A stretch of 64,000 nt of DNA from Vibrio zhanjiangensis (GTDB lineage: Bacteria; Pseudomonadota; Gammaproteobacteria; Enterobacterales; Vibrionaceae): contig NZ_BSPW01000021.1 of the NCBI RefSeq assembly GCF_030161235.1, positions 62,001 to 126,000 of the forward strand, in the 5' to 3' direction. A model generated the notes under the pieces. It was not told where the DNA came from, did not search any database, and saw nothing but the letters and a program-made list of their open reading frames with translations. Both the position numbers and the translations under genes were made by a program. This document shows, in pieces, positions 28,054 to 38,418 of the stretch (the stretch's first letter is position 1; each line of letters starts with the position of its first letter).

Positions 28054-28611
28054 GTGATTAATCAAATCAAACAAGACGCTCAAGAGCGCATGGAAAAAAG
28101 CGTAGAAGCGCTTAAAAATAACCTTTCAAAAGTACGCACTGGCCGAGCGCATCCTAGCCTGTTGTCTGGTATTTCGGTTGAATACTATGGTGCACCTACG
28201 CCCTTAAACCAAGTTGCTAACGTTGTTGCGGAAGATGCACGTACGCTGGCCATTACGGTATTTGACAAAGAGCTAGCGCCGAAAGTAGAAAAAGCGATTA
28301 TGATGTCAGACTTAGGGCTTAACCCAATGTCAGCTGGAACGATTATTCGAGTTCCTCTTCCTCCTCTTACGGAAGAACGCCGTAAAGACTTGGTGAAAAT
28401 TGTGCGTGGTGAAGCCGAGGGTGGACGCGTTGCTATTCGTAACATTCGTCGTGACGCAAATGGTGAATTAAAAGCTCTTCTAAAAGATAAAGAAATTTCT
28501 GAAGATGAAGATCGTAAAGCGCAAGATGAGATTCAAAAAATCACTGATGCGGCTGTAAAAAAAGTCGACGAAGCTCTTGCATCTAAAGAAAAAGAGTTAA
28601 TGGAAGTTTAA
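28054..28611 (+). CDS. frr: Ribosome recycling factor
   Basis: A 185-residue two-domain tRNA mimic that, with EF-G, splits the post-termination ribosome. Blocks: [14 protein letters not shown] at the N-terminus and the end [21 protein letters not shown]. It starts at GTG (28054), preceded by AAGGTGAT. It follows pyrH and is closed by a terminator, so the envelope operon starts after it. Confidence 0.97.
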   Translation: MINQIKQDAQERMEKSVEALKNNLSKVRTGRAHPSLLSGISVEYYGAPTPLNQVANVVAEDARTLAITVFDKELAPKVEKAIMMSDLGLNPMSAGTIIRVPLPPLTEERRKDLVKIVRGEAEGGRVAIRNIRRDANGELKALLKDKEISEDEDRKAQDEIQKITDAAVKKVDEALASKEKELMEV

Positions 28612-28636
28612 TTACATTCATACTCTCAATATAGAG

Positions 28637-28666
28637 AACGCTGTGCTCGCAGTACAGCGTTTTTTT
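28637..28666 (+). terminator. Terminator after frr
   Basis: AACGCTGT (28637-28644) pairs with ACAGCGTT (28654-28661), followed by six T. Confidence 0.9.
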
Positions 28667-28707
28667 ATGCTACTCTTTAGCTCCTGCTGATAACCTTAAA
28701 CCCTTGT

Positions 28708-29463
28708 ATGCAAAACACTCAACTATCATCAGAATTACTTCCCAAGCATATTGCTATTATTATGGATGGCAATGGACGCTGGGCAAAGGCGCAGGGTAAA
28801 CCACGCGTCTTCGGCCATAAAAATGGTGTTTCTGCGGTAAGAAAAACCATTTCCACATCGGCTAAACTAGGCATAAAAGCCGTCACCTTGTTTGCGTTCA
28901 GCAGCGAAAATTGGCGTCGTCCAGAAGAAGAAGTCGGTGTTCTTATGGAGCTATTTATTACCGTTTTATCTACGGAAGTTAAGACGCTGCATAAAAATAA
29001 CCTGCGCTTGCGTGTGATTGGTGACAAAAGTCGATTTAACCAACGATTGCAAAAAAAGATCGCTCAAGCCGAAGCGTTGACTGATGGTAACACGGGCATG
29101 GTGATCAACATAGCGGCCAATTATGGGGGTAAGTGGGATATCGTCGAGGCGACCAAGAGTATTGCCTCCAAAGTCGCAAGTGGTCAATTAGATGCTGCTG
29201 ATGTCACTGAAGATTTGATTACATCGCATTTGACTATGGCGGATTTACCTGAAGTTGATTTATTGATACGAACCAGTGGCGAATGTCGAATCAGTAACTT
29301 TATGCTTTGGCAGATGGCTTATGCCGAAATCTACTTTACGCCTATCTATTGGCCAGAGTTTGACGAAGAGAGCCTAATAGAGGCTGTGACATGGTTTGTT
29401 AATCGGGAGAGACGTTTTGGTTGTACCGGTGAGCAAATTAAACAACTGATTGAGAGCCATTAA
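28708..29463 (+). CDS. uppS: Isoprenyl transferase (undecaprenyl diphosphate synthase)
   Basis: A 251-residue cis-prenyltransferase that makes the C55 carrier lipid for peptidoglycan and O-antigen. Catalytic Asp20 lies in [19 protein letters not shown], the substrate Arg/Ser/Asn site in [18 protein letters not shown] sequence, and the C-terminal block [21 protein letters not shown] ends the core. It heads the operon that continues to accA and overlaps no gene; the next gene, cdsA, starts 10 bases on. Confidence 0.96.
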   Translation: MQNTQLSSELLPKHIAIIMDGNGRWAKAQGKPRVFGHKNGVSAVRKTISTSAKLGIKAVTLFAFSSENWRRPEEEVGVLMELFITVLSTEVKTLHKNNLRLRVIGDKSRFNQRLQKKIAQAEALTDGNTGMVINIAANYGGKWDIVEATKSIASKVASGQLDAADVTEDLITSHLTMADLPEVDLLIRTSGECRISNFMLWQMAYAEIYFTPIYWPEFDEESLIEAVTWFVNRERRFGCTGEQIKQLIESH

Positions 29464-29473
29464 GGGTTTAAGT

Positions 29474-30316
29474 TTGAAACAACGGATTATTACAGCGCTA
29501 ATTCTTGCTCCTGCGGTTATTCTAGGTATTTTCAAGCTGCCATTAGCACTATTTATGCTGGCTGTCGCTATGGTGACATGTTTAGGCTATTGGGAGTGGA
29601 CTCAGTTTGTGGAGTCTAAAACTCGGCTGATAGCATTGATACCCAGCATTGCTATCAGTGCCATTACCTTGGCGATGATTCCTTTTGATGCCAGAAGTCT
29701 CAGTTCATTGACTGATGCGCACTTTATTATGCTAGCGATTGGGAGTATTTGGTGGATCATATCCAGTTGCTTGGTGCTTTCTTTTCCTCGCTCTTCCAAA
29801 CTTTGGCAGGATTCTAATTGGCTAAGACACTTATTCGGCGTACTGACTCTTTTACCTTTTTTCTGGAGTATTTTATTACTCAGAGCTCAAGGTATCTATG
29901 CGGATAGTTATCACGGAGCTAAACTTGTACTCTTTGTTTGCTTTATTGTTTGGGCAGCAGACAGCGGCGCTTATTTCTGTGGGAAAAATTTTGGTAAGCG
30001 TAAGATGGCGCCTCAGGTCAGTCCCAATAAAACGATAGAAGGCCTCATTGGCGGAATTATTACCGCTATATTGGTGGGCTGGGGAACTGCGGTTTGGTTT
30101 AATATCGAGTTTAGTAACTCTTTTGCTATGGTAATCATTACGCTTATCACTGTGGTTATTTCAGTGCTGGGTGATCTTGTTGAAAGTATGTTTAAACGCG
30201 TTTCGGGTATCAAAGATAGTGGTAAGATTCTACCAGGGCATGGGGGAGTACTAGATCGAGTTGACAGCTTGACAGCGGCTTTTCCTGTATTCACACTTCT
30301 TTATTTCTTATTCTAA
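29474..30316 (+). CDS. cdsA: Phosphatidate cytidylyltransferase
   Basis: A 280-residue inner-membrane enzyme that makes CDP-diacylglycerol, the precursor of all phospholipids. It has about eight hydrophobic segments and the family signature near the C-terminus, SVLGDLVESMFKRVSGIKD followed by HGGVLDRVDS. A TTG at 29474 is chosen as start: AAGGG lies 7 bases upstream and the product opens MKQRIITALILAP as other CdsA do. The frame also has a TTG at 29450 overlapping uppS. Confidence 0.93.
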   Translation: MKQRIITALILAPAVILGIFKLPLALFMLAVAMVTCLGYWEWTQFVESKTRLIALIPSIAISAITLAMIPFDARSLSSLTDAHFIMLAIGSIWWIISSCLVLSFPRSSKLWQDSNWLRHLFGVLTLLPFFWSILLLRAQGIYADSYHGAKLVLFVCFIVWAADSGAYFCGKNFGKRKMAPQVSPNKTIEGLIGGIITAILVGWGTAVWFNIEFSNSFAMVIITLITVVISVLGDLVESMFKRVSGIKDSGKILPGHGGVLDRVDSLTAAFPVFTLLYFLF

Positions 30317-30364
30317 TTGCAAAGGTAGACTTTGCTCTACCTGATTAATATTACTGGTTTTTTT

Positions 30365-31573
30365 ATGCGCAAGCTGACAATTTTAGGTGCAACGGGCTCC
30401 ATTGGTGAGAGCACTTTAAAAGTGATAGAACATAACCCGTACGAGTTTTCTATTGTCGCGCTAGTCGCGGGAACCAATGTCGGGAAAATGCGTCAGTTGT
30501 GTCAACAATGGCGGCCTAAATATGCCGTTATGGCGTGTAAAAATGCGGCGTTACAGCTCCGTAATCAACTTCAAGAGCTCAAGTTGCCAACCCAAGTATT
30601 GGCGGGACAAGAAGCGATTGTTCATGTGGCTTCGTTTGATGAGGTTGACACTGTGATGTCAGCCATCGTTGGGGCGGTTGGTCTTATACCAACCATGGCG
30701 GCGATTAAAGCGGGCAAGAGAGTCTTGCTTGCCAATAAGGAAGCCTTGGTCATGTCTGGCCAACTATTTATGGATGCGGTTAAAGAATCTGGCGCCGAGC
30801 TTATGCCTGTGGATAGCGAGCACAACGCCATTTTCCAGTGTTTGCCTGAATCCATCCAAACTAATTTAGGCAATTGCGATTTGAGTCGTCATGGTATTCA
30901 GCATATTGTCCTGACTGGCTCCGGAGGGCCATTTCGTTACAGCGATATAGACGAATTATCGAATGTAACACCAGAGCAGGCGCTTGCTCATCCAAATTGG
31001 TGTATGGGGCCTAAAATTTCGGTAGATTCAGCGAGTATGATGAATAAAGGCTTGGAATATATTGAAGCTCGGTGGTTATTCAATGCCAATAGAGAGCAAC
31101 TGAAAGTTCTGATTCATCCTCAGTCAGTGATTCACTCTATGGTTCAGTATAAAGATGGCTCTTTACTGGCCCAAATGGGAAATCCTGATATGGCTACGCC
31201 TATTTCTTACACACTGGCTTACCCTGAAAGAGTGTTCACTGGCGTTTCATCTATTGATTTTACTCAAGTTGGTCAGTTGACCTTTCTCGAACCAGATTAT
31301 AAAAAATACCCTTGTTTGAAACTCGCAATTGATGCGTGTTATGAAGGCCAACATGCCACAACGGCTCTCAATGCCGCCAACGAAGTGGCAGTAGAGTCCT
31401 TTCTGGCGCACCAATTAAAATTCACCGATATTGCTGCTGTTAATGAGCGAGTTGCAAGTCATATCTGCGGCAAGACTCGTCAGTCAGACTGTCATAGCTT
31501 GGAAAGCGTCATAGAGCTCGATAGAATGGCGAGAGCATTGGCTGTTGAAACAATTAAAGAGTGTACATCATGA
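30365..31573 (+). CDS. ispC: 1-deoxy-D-xylulose 5-phosphate reductoisomerase
   Basis: A 402-residue NADPH-dependent enzyme of the MEP isoprenoid pathway, which supplies the precursor for UppS. The N-terminus [18 protein letters not shown] is the dinucleotide-binding loop; [12 protein letters not shown] and [13 protein letters not shown] are active-site and metal-site blocks. The ATG at 30365 is used, the frame being open to a TTG at 30332. It overlaps rseP by 4 bases (ATGA). The alternative symbol is dxr. Confidence 0.96.
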   Translation: MRKLTILGATGSIGESTLKVIEHNPYEFSIVALVAGTNVGKMRQLCQQWRPKYAVMACKNAALQLRNQLQELKLPTQVLAGQEAIVHVASFDEVDTVMSAIVGAVGLIPTMAAIKAGKRVLLANKEALVMSGQLFMDAVKESGAELMPVDSEHNAIFQCLPESIQTNLGNCDLSRHGIQHIVLTGSGGPFRYSDIDELSNVTPEQALAHPNWCMGPKISVDSASMMNKGLEYIEARWLFNANREQLKVLIHPQSVIHSMVQYKDGSLLAQMGNPDMATPISYTLAYPERVFTGVSSIDFTQVGQLTFLEPDYKKYPCLKLAIDACYEGQHATTALNAANEVAVESFLAHQLKFTDIAAVNERVASHICGKTRQSDCHSLESVIELDRMARALAVETIKECTS

Positions 31574-32928
31574 CCGACATTTTATGGAATTTTGCTTCCT
31601 TTATTATCGCCCTTGGCATCCTTGTCGCGGTGCATGAGTTCGGTCATTTTTGGGTTGCGCGTCGCTGTGGTGTGAAAGTTGAGAAGTTCTCTATTGGTTT
31701 TGGTAAATCAATTTGGAGTAAAACTGGCCAAGATGGTACCGAGTACAGTTTGTCAGTGATACCTCTGGGGGGGTACGTTAAAATGCTTGATGGCCGAGTC
31801 GATGATGTCCCTGCAGAGCAAAGGGGGCAAGCATTTGATACCCAACCTTTGTGGAAAAGGACATCGATAGTTGCCGCGGGGCCCGCATTTAATTTTTTCT
31901 TTGCTGTATTTGCTTACTGGTTAGTTTTTCTCATTGGTGTACCTGCAGTTAAACCTGTGATTGGTCAAGTGCAACCTAACTCAATAGCGGCAAGAGCTGG
32001 CTTAGAATCCAATATGGAACTTAAATCAGTCTCTGGCGTCAAAACACCGGATTGGGAATCAGTTAACATGGGATTGATTTCTCATATTGGTGATAAGCAG
32101 ATGACTTTGACTGTTGCACCAGCGGATGAGTTTGGCATCGAGGAGATTAAGACACTGGATTTGACTGATTGGAGTTTTGATCCAGAAGTTGAATCTGCGA
32201 TGTCTTCATTGGGTTTTCAGCCATTTACACCTGAAATTTCCACTCAGTTAACCTCTGTAACCGCTGGTGGCGCTGGTGATGCAGCGGGTCTAATGGCTGG
32301 AGACAAACTACTGTCAGCCAATGATACGCCTTTGACTGATTGGCAGCAGGTGGTTGAACTTGTGCAAAATAGCCCAAACCAGATGATTAGCCTAGTGGTT
32401 GAGCGAAATGGTGAAACGCTAAATCTGACTTTGATACCTGAGAGTCGGTCGGTATCAAACGATAGAGTCATTGGGTTTGCTGGAATTGCACCGCAAGTCG
32501 CAGAATGGCCGGAAAGCTATCGCTTCGACTTGCAATTTGGTGTATTTGAATCAGTCGGAAAAGCAGTTGAAAAGACCGGACAAGTGATAGGCCTGACAGT
32601 CAGTATGCTGAAAAAGCTGATTGTTGGGGATGTTGGATTGAATAATCTCAGCGGCCCGATTTCAATCGCTAAAGGTGCAGGTACGACAGCTGATTATGGT
32701 TTAGTGTACTTTCTGGGTTTTCTGGCGTTAATTAGCGTTAACTTAGGCATTATTAATCTTGTTCCTCTACCCATGCTAGATGGTGGACACTTGATGTTTT
32801 TTGCTGTCGAAGCTGTGACTAGACGCCCTGTCCCAGAACGTGTTCAAGACATGGGCTACCGCATCGGCGGTGCGATTATTTTTTCTCTTATGGCAGTAGC
32901 AATATTCAATGATTTTGCTCGTTTGTAG
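31570..32928 (+). CDS. rseP: Site-2 zinc metalloprotease RseP
   Basis: A 452-residue intramembrane protease that cuts the anti-sigma factor RseA in the sigma-E envelope stress pathway. The zinc motif is His22-Glu23-X-X-His26 ([10 protein letters not shown]) in the first segment; the third zinc ligand region is [12 protein letters not shown] near the C-terminus. Two PDZ domains lie between. A GTG at 31561 is possible but the ATG at 31570 gives the classic overlap with ispC. It precedes bamA, as in most gammaproteobacteria. Confidence 0.96.
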   Translation: MTDILWNFASFIIALGILVAVHEFGHFWVARRCGVKVEKFSIGFGKSIWSKTGQDGTEYSLSVIPLGGYVKMLDGRVDDVPAEQRGQAFDTQPLWKRTSIVAAGPAFNFFFAVFAYWLVFLIGVPAVKPVIGQVQPNSIAARAGLESNMELKSVSGVKTPDWESVNMGLISHIGDKQMTLTVAPADEFGIEEIKTLDLTDWSFDPEVESAMSSLGFQPFTPEISTQLTSVTAGGAGDAAGLMAGDKLLSANDTPLTDWQQVVELVQNSPNQMISLVVERNGETLNLTLIPESRSVSNDRVIGFAGIAPQVAEWPESYRFDLQFGVFESVGKAVEKTGQVIGLTVSMLKKLIVGDVGLNNLSGPISIAKGAGTTADYGLVYFLGFLALISVNLGIINLVPLPMLDGGHLMFFAVEAVTRRPVPERVQDMGYRIGGAIIFSLMAVAIFNDFARL

Positions 32929-32966
32929 TTGGGCAAAGCTTGTAGTAAGGAATAACTAAAACAAAT

Positions 32967-35369
32967 ATGGCGATGAATAAAATTCTGTTTGCAACGCTAT
33001 TGGCAACGAGCGTCGCTGCGAACGGGGCCGAAGACTTTGTTGTAGAAGATATCCAAATCGATGGATTACAGCGTGTTGCACTGGGTGCGGCTTTGTTAAA
33101 GATGCCAGTACGTGTTGGAGACACCATAGGTAGTCAAGATGTGTCCGATATTATTAAGGCCTTATATGCTTCTGGAAACTTTGAAGATATCAAAGTGTTA
33201 CGAGATGGCAACCAACTCCTTGTTCAAGTTAAGGAGCGTCCTACGATTGCCAGTATTTCATTTTCTGGTAACAAGGCAATAAAAGAAGAGCAGTTACAGC
33301 AAAATCTTGATGCCTCTGGAATCCGCGTTGGCGAAGCGCTTGACCGAACAACTTTATCAAATATTGAGAAAGGGTTAGAAGACTTCTATTACAGTGTTGG
33401 TAAATATAATGCAACGGTTAAAGCGGTTGTAACTCCTTTACCCCGTAATCGTTCTGATCTTAAGTTTGTATTTTCCGAAGGTGTATCAGCAAAAATACAG
33501 CAGATTAATTTCCTTGGTAATAAGGCCTTCAGCGATGAAGAGCTGTTAAGCCGATTTAATCTTAATGTTGATGTTTCTTGGTGGAACTTTCTATCAGATG
33601 ATAAGTATCAAAAACAAGTATTAGCAGGCGATTTAGAGGCCTTAAAGTCCTATTACTTAGATCGTGGCTACCTAAAGTTCAAACTCGATTCAACGCAAGT
33701 TGCTATATCTCCGGATAAGAAAGGGGTTTATATCACATTAGCTGTCAACGAGGGGCTTCCTTACACGATTAAGGATGTGAAGTTTCGAGGAGAGTTGATT
33801 GGCAAAGAAGCCGAATTTGAAGCACTTGTGCCATTTGCAAATGGTGATGTTTATAATGGTTCACAGGTCACGCGTTTAGAGGAAGGTGTTAAGCGCGTTC
33901 TTGGAGAAGCTGGATATGCTTATCCTCAAGTACGCACCATTCCAGAATTTGATGATGAAAATCAGCAGGTGTCTCTTGTCGTAAACGTAGAAGCAGGTAA
34001 CCGAATTTATGTGCGTGACATACGTTTTGTTGGCAATAACGCAACCAAAGATGAAGTACTGCGCCGAGAAATGCGCCAAATGGAAGGCAGCTGGTTAAAT
34101 TCAAAATCTATTGAAACGGGCAAAAAACGCCTCAATCGCTTAGGTTTTTTTGAAACGGTTGATGTACAGACTGTTCGAGTGCCGGGAAGCGATGATCAGG
34201 TTGATCTCGTATACAGTGTTAAAGAGGCAAACTCCGGCAGTGTGAATTTCGGAATTGGCTACGGTACTGAATCGGGTGTGAGCTTCCAAGTTGGATTACA
34301 ACAGGATAACTTTTTAGGTTCTGGGAATCGAGTTGGCATCAGTGCAATGATGAATGATTACCAGCAAAATGTAAGCCTTGACTATACCGATCCGTATTGG
34401 AATCTGGATGGCGTCAGTTTAGGTGGGAAGATTTTCTACAATACATTTGAAGCCTCTGATGCTGGGATTATCGATTATACCAACGAAAGCTATGGTACGA
34501 GTTTAACTTGGGGTTTTCCTATCAATGAATTGACCAAGTTGCAGTTTGGTGTAGGGTATACTCACAATAAAATTGGCAACGTCCCAACGTATGACCAAGC
34601 TCAGCTTTTTGCTCAAAGCATCGGTCAGCCAGAAGGGGATATATTAACCAATGATTTTGATGTCAGCGCAGCTTGGATTCGGAGCAATCTCAATAAAGGT
34701 TTCTTCCCTACGGCAGGTAACTATCAAAAAGCGTCTGCTAAAGTGACGGTACCCGGCTCTGATGCTCAATATTTTAAGCTAGACTATGAAGTTCGTCAGT
34801 ATTTCCCATTGACGAAAAAACATGAGTTTACTTTGTTGATGCGTGGCAGGCTCGGCTATGGAAATGGCTATGGGCAAACTGATGGGAATGACAACTTATT
34901 CCCATTCTATGAAAACTATTACGCGGGTGGATTTTCTTCATTACGAGGCTTTAGCTCCCGTTCTGCAGGACCTAAAGCAGTGTATACCACCAATGGTGGA
35001 GCATGTGGAAACAATGGTTGTGTAGATGTAACGGACGATTCGGTTGGTGGTAATGCCATCGCTACAGCAAGTATGGAGTTAATTGTTCCAACGCCATTTG
35101 CATCTGATGAGGCGAGAAGTCAGATTCGTACCAGCTTATTTATTGATGCTGCCAGTGTTTGGGATACGGAATTTAACTACCGAGAAGGTGTGAGCAATCC
35201 GATTTATGGCGATTATTCAGATCCCACAAGCTATCGATCGTCGTATGGCGTGGCCTTACAGTGGATGTCCCCCATGGGGCCATTAGTTTTTTCCGTAGCG
35301 AAACCAATGAAAATTTACGAAGGTGATGATGAAGAATTCTTCACTTTCACCATCGGTAGAACCTTCTAA
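32967..35369 (+). CDS. bamA: Outer membrane protein assembly factor BamA
   Basis: An 800-residue Omp85 protein with a signal peptide (cleaved around Ala-Asn-Gly-Ala), five periplasmic POTRA domains (about 25-425) and a 16-strand C-terminal beta barrel ending in a Phe (FTIGRTF). The lid motif [13 protein letters not shown] is typical of barrel loop 6. It inserts beta-barrel proteins with BamB-E. The next gene, skp, encodes the periplasmic chaperone that delivers clients. An ATG at 32973 is an equally possible start. Confidence 0.96.
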   Translation: MAMNKILFATLLATSVAANGAEDFVVEDIQIDGLQRVALGAALLKMPVRVGDTIGSQDVSDIIKALYASGNFEDIKVLRDGNQLLVQVKERPTIASISFSGNKAIKEEQLQQNLDASGIRVGEALDRTTLSNIEKGLEDFYYSVGKYNATVKAVVTPLPRNRSDLKFVFSEGVSAKIQQINFLGNKAFSDEELLSRFNLNVDVSWWNFLSDDKYQKQVLAGDLEALKSYYLDRGYLKFKLDSTQVAISPDKKGVYITLAVNEGLPYTIKDVKFRGELIGKEAEFEALVPFANGDVYNGSQVTRLEEGVKRVLGEAGYAYPQVRTIPEFDDENQQVSLVVNVEAGNRIYVRDIRFVGNNATKDEVLRREMRQMEGSWLNSKSIETGKKRLNRLGFFETVDVQTVRVPGSDDQVDLVYSVKEANSGSVNFGIGYGTESGVSFQVGLQQDNFLGSGNRVGISAMMNDYQQNVSLDYTDPYWNLDGVSLGGKIFYNTFEASDAGIIDYTNESYGTSLTWGFPINELTKLQFGVGYTHNKIGNVPTYDQAQLFAQSIGQPEGDILTNDFDVSAAWIRSNLNKGFFPTAGNYQKASAKVTVPGSDAQYFKLDYEVRQYFPLTKKHEFTLLMRGRLGYGNGYGQTDGNDNLFPFYENYYAGGFSSLRGFSSRSAGPKAVYTTNGGACGNNGCVDVTDDSVGGNAIATASMELIVPTPFASDEARSQIRTSLFIDAASVWDTEFNYREGVSNPIYGDYSDPTSYRSSYGVALQWMSPMGPLVFSVAKPMKIYEGDDEEFFTFTIGRTF

Positions 35370-35386
35370 ATATAGAGGAATATAAA

Positions 35387-35896
35387 GTGAACAAAATGAT
35401 TAAAGCGGCTGGCCTTAGCCTATTGTTAATGACGACATCTCTTTTTGCTAATGCCGCGGGGAGTACGCAAAAAATTGGCTATATCAATACGGCTCAAGTC
35501 TTTCAGGCTCTCCCCCAACGTGAAGTCGTGCTACAAAAAATGCAAAAAGAGTTCAAAGATAAAGCAGACGAGCTAAAGTCAATTCAGGCTGAAGCAAAAA
35601 CTAAGATCGAGAAACTCAAACGAGATGGTGAACTCCTAGGCCCAGAGGAAGTTGAAAAGCTTCGCGTTGATATTGCCAAACTGGATAGTGAGTACAAAAT
35701 TAAAGGACAAGCGCTAGAGAAAGCCTCGGCTCGCCGTGAAGCGGAAGAAAAGCAGAAGTTATTCAAGGTCATTCAAGATGCTGTGAAAAAAGTCGCAGAA
35801 AAAGAAGGTTACGATATTGTTGTTGATATTCAAACCATGCAATACGGTAAACCTGAATATAATCTTTCTGAAAAAGTCATTAACGCACTTAAGTAA
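35387..35896 (+). CDS. skp: Periplasmic chaperone Skp (OmpH)
   Basis: A 169-residue chaperone with a signal peptide (MNKMIKAAGLSLLLMTTSLF, cleaved after ANA) and a long Lys/Glu coiled coil from about 45 to 140 that forms the tentacles of the trimer. It starts at GTG (35387), with AGAGGA upstream. It shields unfolded outer membrane proteins on the way to BamA. It lies in the standard bamA-skp-lpxD order. Confidence 0.95.
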   Translation: MNKMIKAAGLSLLLMTTSLFANAAGSTQKIGYINTAQVFQALPQREVVLQKMQKEFKDKADELKSIQAEAKTKIEKLKRDGELLGPEEVEKLRVDIAKLDSEYKIKGQALEKASARREAEEKQKLFKVIQDAVKKVAEKEGYDIVVDIQTMQYGKPEYNLSEKVINALK

Positions 35897-35902
35897 CTCA
35901 CT

Positions 35903-36934
35903 ATGGCAACGCTTACTTTAGCCGAACTGGCAACGATCACCGGTGGAAAACTATACGGTAATGAGCAAGCACTCGTTACTATGGTGTCCCCTATGGAAAA
36001 GGCGCAGGATGGAGACGTTACTTTCCTGTCCAATCCTAAATATGCAAAACACCTCGCTGACTGCCAAGCAACAGTGATTATGGTGAAGGAAGCTCAGCGT
36101 GAGTTGTGCCCGAGTAACGTTCTTGTGGTGGATGACCCATACGTTGCGTTTGCAAAAGTCGCGCAAGCTTTAGACACAACACCCGTGCCAGCCGAGGGAA
36201 TCGCCCCATCTGCTGTTATCTCATCTGATGCTGAGATTGGAGAAGGTGTGTCAATTGGGGCAAACGCTGTCATAGAGGCTGGAGTTCGCCTTGCTGAAAA
36301 TGTGGTGATTGGCGCTGGTTGCTTTGTTGGCAAAAATGCTCAAATTGGTGCCAACACGAAACTTTGGGCAAATGTCAGTATTTACCATGATGTGATTATT
36401 GGCTCTGATTGTCTTGTCCAAGCCAATACAGTTATTGGTTCTGACGGTTTTGGCTACGCCAATGAAAAAGGCGAATGGATCAAGATTCCCCAGCTAGGAA
36501 CGGTTAAAATTGGCAACCGAGTGGAAATCGGTTCGTGTACCACAATCGATCGTGGTGCGCTAGAAGATACCATTATCGAAGACAATGTTATTATCGATAA
36601 CCAAATGCAGATAGCGCATAATGTACACATCGGATATGGCACGGCTATGGCTGGTGGTACCATCGTTGCTGGCAGTACTACTATAGGTAAATATTGCATG
36701 ATCGGTGGGGCGAGTGTTTTAAACGGCCACATTGAGATTGCAGATGGTGTGACGATTACCGGTATGGGGATGGTGATGCGAAGTATCGACCAGAAAGGTA
36801 TGTATTCTTCAGGTATTCCTTTGCAACCCAATAAAGAATGGCGAAAAACCGCAGCGCGTGTTCATCGTATAGATGATATGAATAAACGACTTAAGGCGTT
36901 AGAAAAACAACTAGAAGTTGATAGTGACGTTTGA
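35903..36934 (+). CDS. lpxD: UDP-3-O-(3-hydroxyacyl)glucosamine N-acyltransferase LpxD
   Basis: A 343-residue enzyme that adds the second hydroxyacyl chain in lipid A synthesis. It has an N-terminal uridine-binding domain ([14 protein letters not shown]), a left-handed beta helix of hexapeptide repeats (about 100-300), and a C-terminal helix. The catalytic His sits in [15 protein letters not shown]. It follows skp by 6 bases. fabZ, lpxA and lpxB follow. Confidence 0.96.
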   Translation: MATLTLAELATITGGKLYGNEQALVTMVSPMEKAQDGDVTFLSNPKYAKHLADCQATVIMVKEAQRELCPSNVLVVDDPYVAFAKVAQALDTTPVPAEGIAPSAVISSDAEIGEGVSIGANAVIEAGVRLAENVVIGAGCFVGKNAQIGANTKLWANVSIYHDVIIGSDCLVQANTVIGSDGFGYANEKGEWIKIPQLGTVKIGNRVEIGSCTTIDRGALEDTIIEDNVIIDNQMQIAHNVHIGYGTAMAGGTIVAGSTTIGKYCMIGGASVLNGHIEIADGVTITGMGMVMRSIDQKGMYSSGIPLQPNKEWRKTAARVHRIDDMNKRLKALEKQLEVDSDV

Positions 36935-36987
36935 TCGCCGTTTGACTGAAAGACTCGCGTAAGGGGACTTTCCCTAACATACTGAGA

Positions 36988-37020
36988 GTAGGCCTATTCT
37001 ATTTTTAATAGAGGGCTTAC
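36988..37020 (+). other. Hairpin in the lpxD-fabZ gap
   Basis: GTAGGCC (36988-36994) pairs with GGCTTAC (37014-37020; one G-T wobble), and the inner CTATT pairs with AATAG around a TTT loop. There is no T-tract, so it is not a classic terminator; it may shape translation of fabZ or be a processing site. Confidence 0.4.
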
Positions 37021-37089
37021 TTAGCATATCAAAATGACTTGGTTGTAATACCTGCCAGTTTATTTAGCATTCAATATAGGAAAATGACT

Positions 37090-37542
37090 TTGACTACTGA
37101 AAACAAAACGATGAACATCACTGAAATTCAAGAATTGTTACCTCATCGTTATCCTTTTTTACTTATTGATCGTGTGATTGACTTCCAAGAGGAAAAGTAT
37201 CTTACGGCGATTAAAAATGTTTCAGTGAACGAACCACAATTTACCGGTCATTTCCCACAACTTCCCGTGTTTCCTGGCGTCTTAATTTTGGAAGCGATGG
37301 CTCAAGCAACGGGATTACTGGCGTTTAAATCTTTTGGTGCTCCTTCTGAAAATGAGCTTTACTATTTTGCTAGCGTTGATGGTGCTAAATTTCGCAAGCC
37401 AGTGACACCTGGTGATCAGCTTGTAATCCAAGTGGAATTTGTTAAGGAGCGCCGTGGTATTGCTGCTTTCAATGGTGTAGCCAAAGTCGATGGTGAAGTG
37501 GTTTGTTCTGCTGAACTCAAGTGCGCACGTCGAGAGTTTTAA
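37090..37542 (+). CDS. fabZ: 3-hydroxyacyl-[acyl-carrier-protein] dehydratase FabZ
   Basis: A 150-residue hot-dog-fold enzyme of fatty acid elongation. Active-site His lies in [26 protein letters not shown] and Glu in [15 protein letters not shown] start at 37090 is chosen because AGGA is 8 bases upstream and the product then has the length normal in Vibrio; an ATG at 37084 is too close to that site. Two genes later lpxA competes for the same hydroxyacyl-ACP pool, so the cluster balances lipid A against phospholipid. Confidence 0.94.
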   Translation: MTTENKTMNITEIQELLPHRYPFLLIDRVIDFQEEKYLTAIKNVSVNEPQFTGHFPQLPVFPGVLILEAMAQATGLLAFKSFGAPSENELYYFASVDGAKFRKPVTPGDQLVIQVEFVKERRGIAAFNGVAKVDGEVVCSAELKCARREF

Positions 37543-37543
37543 T

Positions 37544-38332
37544 ATGATACATAAAACTGCCAAGATTCATCCGGCTGCCGTCATCGAGGGTGATGTAAAT
37601 ATTGCGGCAAATGTCACCGTAGGACCATTTACTTACATTTCAGGCAACATCGAAATTGGTGAGGGGACAGAAATTATGTCCCATGTGGTGATCAAAGGTC
37701 ACACGAAAATTGGTAGTGAGAATCGTATTTTTCCTCATGCTGTCGTCGGTGAAGAAAACCAAGATAAAAAGTACGGTGGAGAAGACACCACGGTTGTGAT
37801 TGGTCACCGCAATGTGATTCGTGAGGCGGTTCAAATTCACAGAGGTACAGTACAAGACAAAGCGTCTACCGTCATTGGTGATGATAACCTACTTTGCGTT
37901 AATGCCCACATTGCTCATGATGTTATTGTTGGGAACAATACCCATTTAGGTAACAACTCGATACTTGGTGGTCATGTTACTGTGGAAGACTTTGCTGGTG
38001 TTATGGCGTTGTCTGCCATTCACCCATTTTGTAAAGTAGGGGCGTACAGCTATATCGGCGGATGTTCTGGGGTTGTTAAGGATGTGCCACCTTATGTGCT
38101 AGCTCAAGGAAATCACGCGACTCCATTTGGTTTGAACTTGGTTGGCTTGCAAAGAAATGGTTTTGAAAAAGCTGAGTTGCGTGCATTGCGCAACGCTTAC
38201 AAAGAATTTTATCGTGCAGGCAAAACTCAAGCTGAAGCAATACAAACCTTACAGGTAATGGCCAAAGATTGGCCTTCAATTCAACATTTTATTGATTTTG
38301 TAGAAACTTCTGAGCGTGGCGTTATTCGCTAA
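37544..38332 (+). CDS. lpxA: UDP-N-acetylglucosamine acyltransferase LpxA
   Basis: A 262-residue left-handed beta-helix enzyme starting MIHKTAKIHPAAVIEG, catalysing the first, reversible step of lipid A synthesis. Family blocks: NVIREAVQIHRGT (catalytic His region) and NAHIAHDVIVGN. It starts one base after the fabZ stop. The frame extends upstream to 37490 inside fabZ, which is not supported. It is followed by a strong hairpin. Confidence 0.96.
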   Translation: MIHKTAKIHPAAVIEGDVNIAANVTVGPFTYISGNIEIGEGTEIMSHVVIKGHTKIGSENRIFPHAVVGEENQDKKYGGEDTTVVIGHRNVIREAVQIHRGTVQDKASTVIGDDNLLCVNAHIAHDVIVGNNTHLGNNSILGGHVTVEDFAGVMALSAIHPFCKVGAYSYIGGCSGVVKDVPPYVLAQGNHATPFGLNLVGLQRNGFEKAELRALRNAYKEFYRAGKTQAEAIQTLQVMAKDWPSIQHFIDFVETSERGVIR

Positions 38333-38351
38333 TACAGTGTGAATAATTTAG

Positions 38352-38390
38352 AAAGAGATCGCACATCATATTGCGATCTCTTTTACTTTT
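38352..38390 (+). terminator. Terminator-like hairpin between lpxA and lpxB
   Basis: AAAGAGATCGCA (38352-38363) pairs perfectly with TGCGATCTCTTT (38372-38383) over an 8-base loop, followed by TACTTTTTT. It stands inside an operon that usually continues into lpxB, so partial termination is likely. Confidence 0.8.
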
Positions 38391-38418
38391 TTGGCATAGA
38401 TAAAAAGGTAATGCAGTG

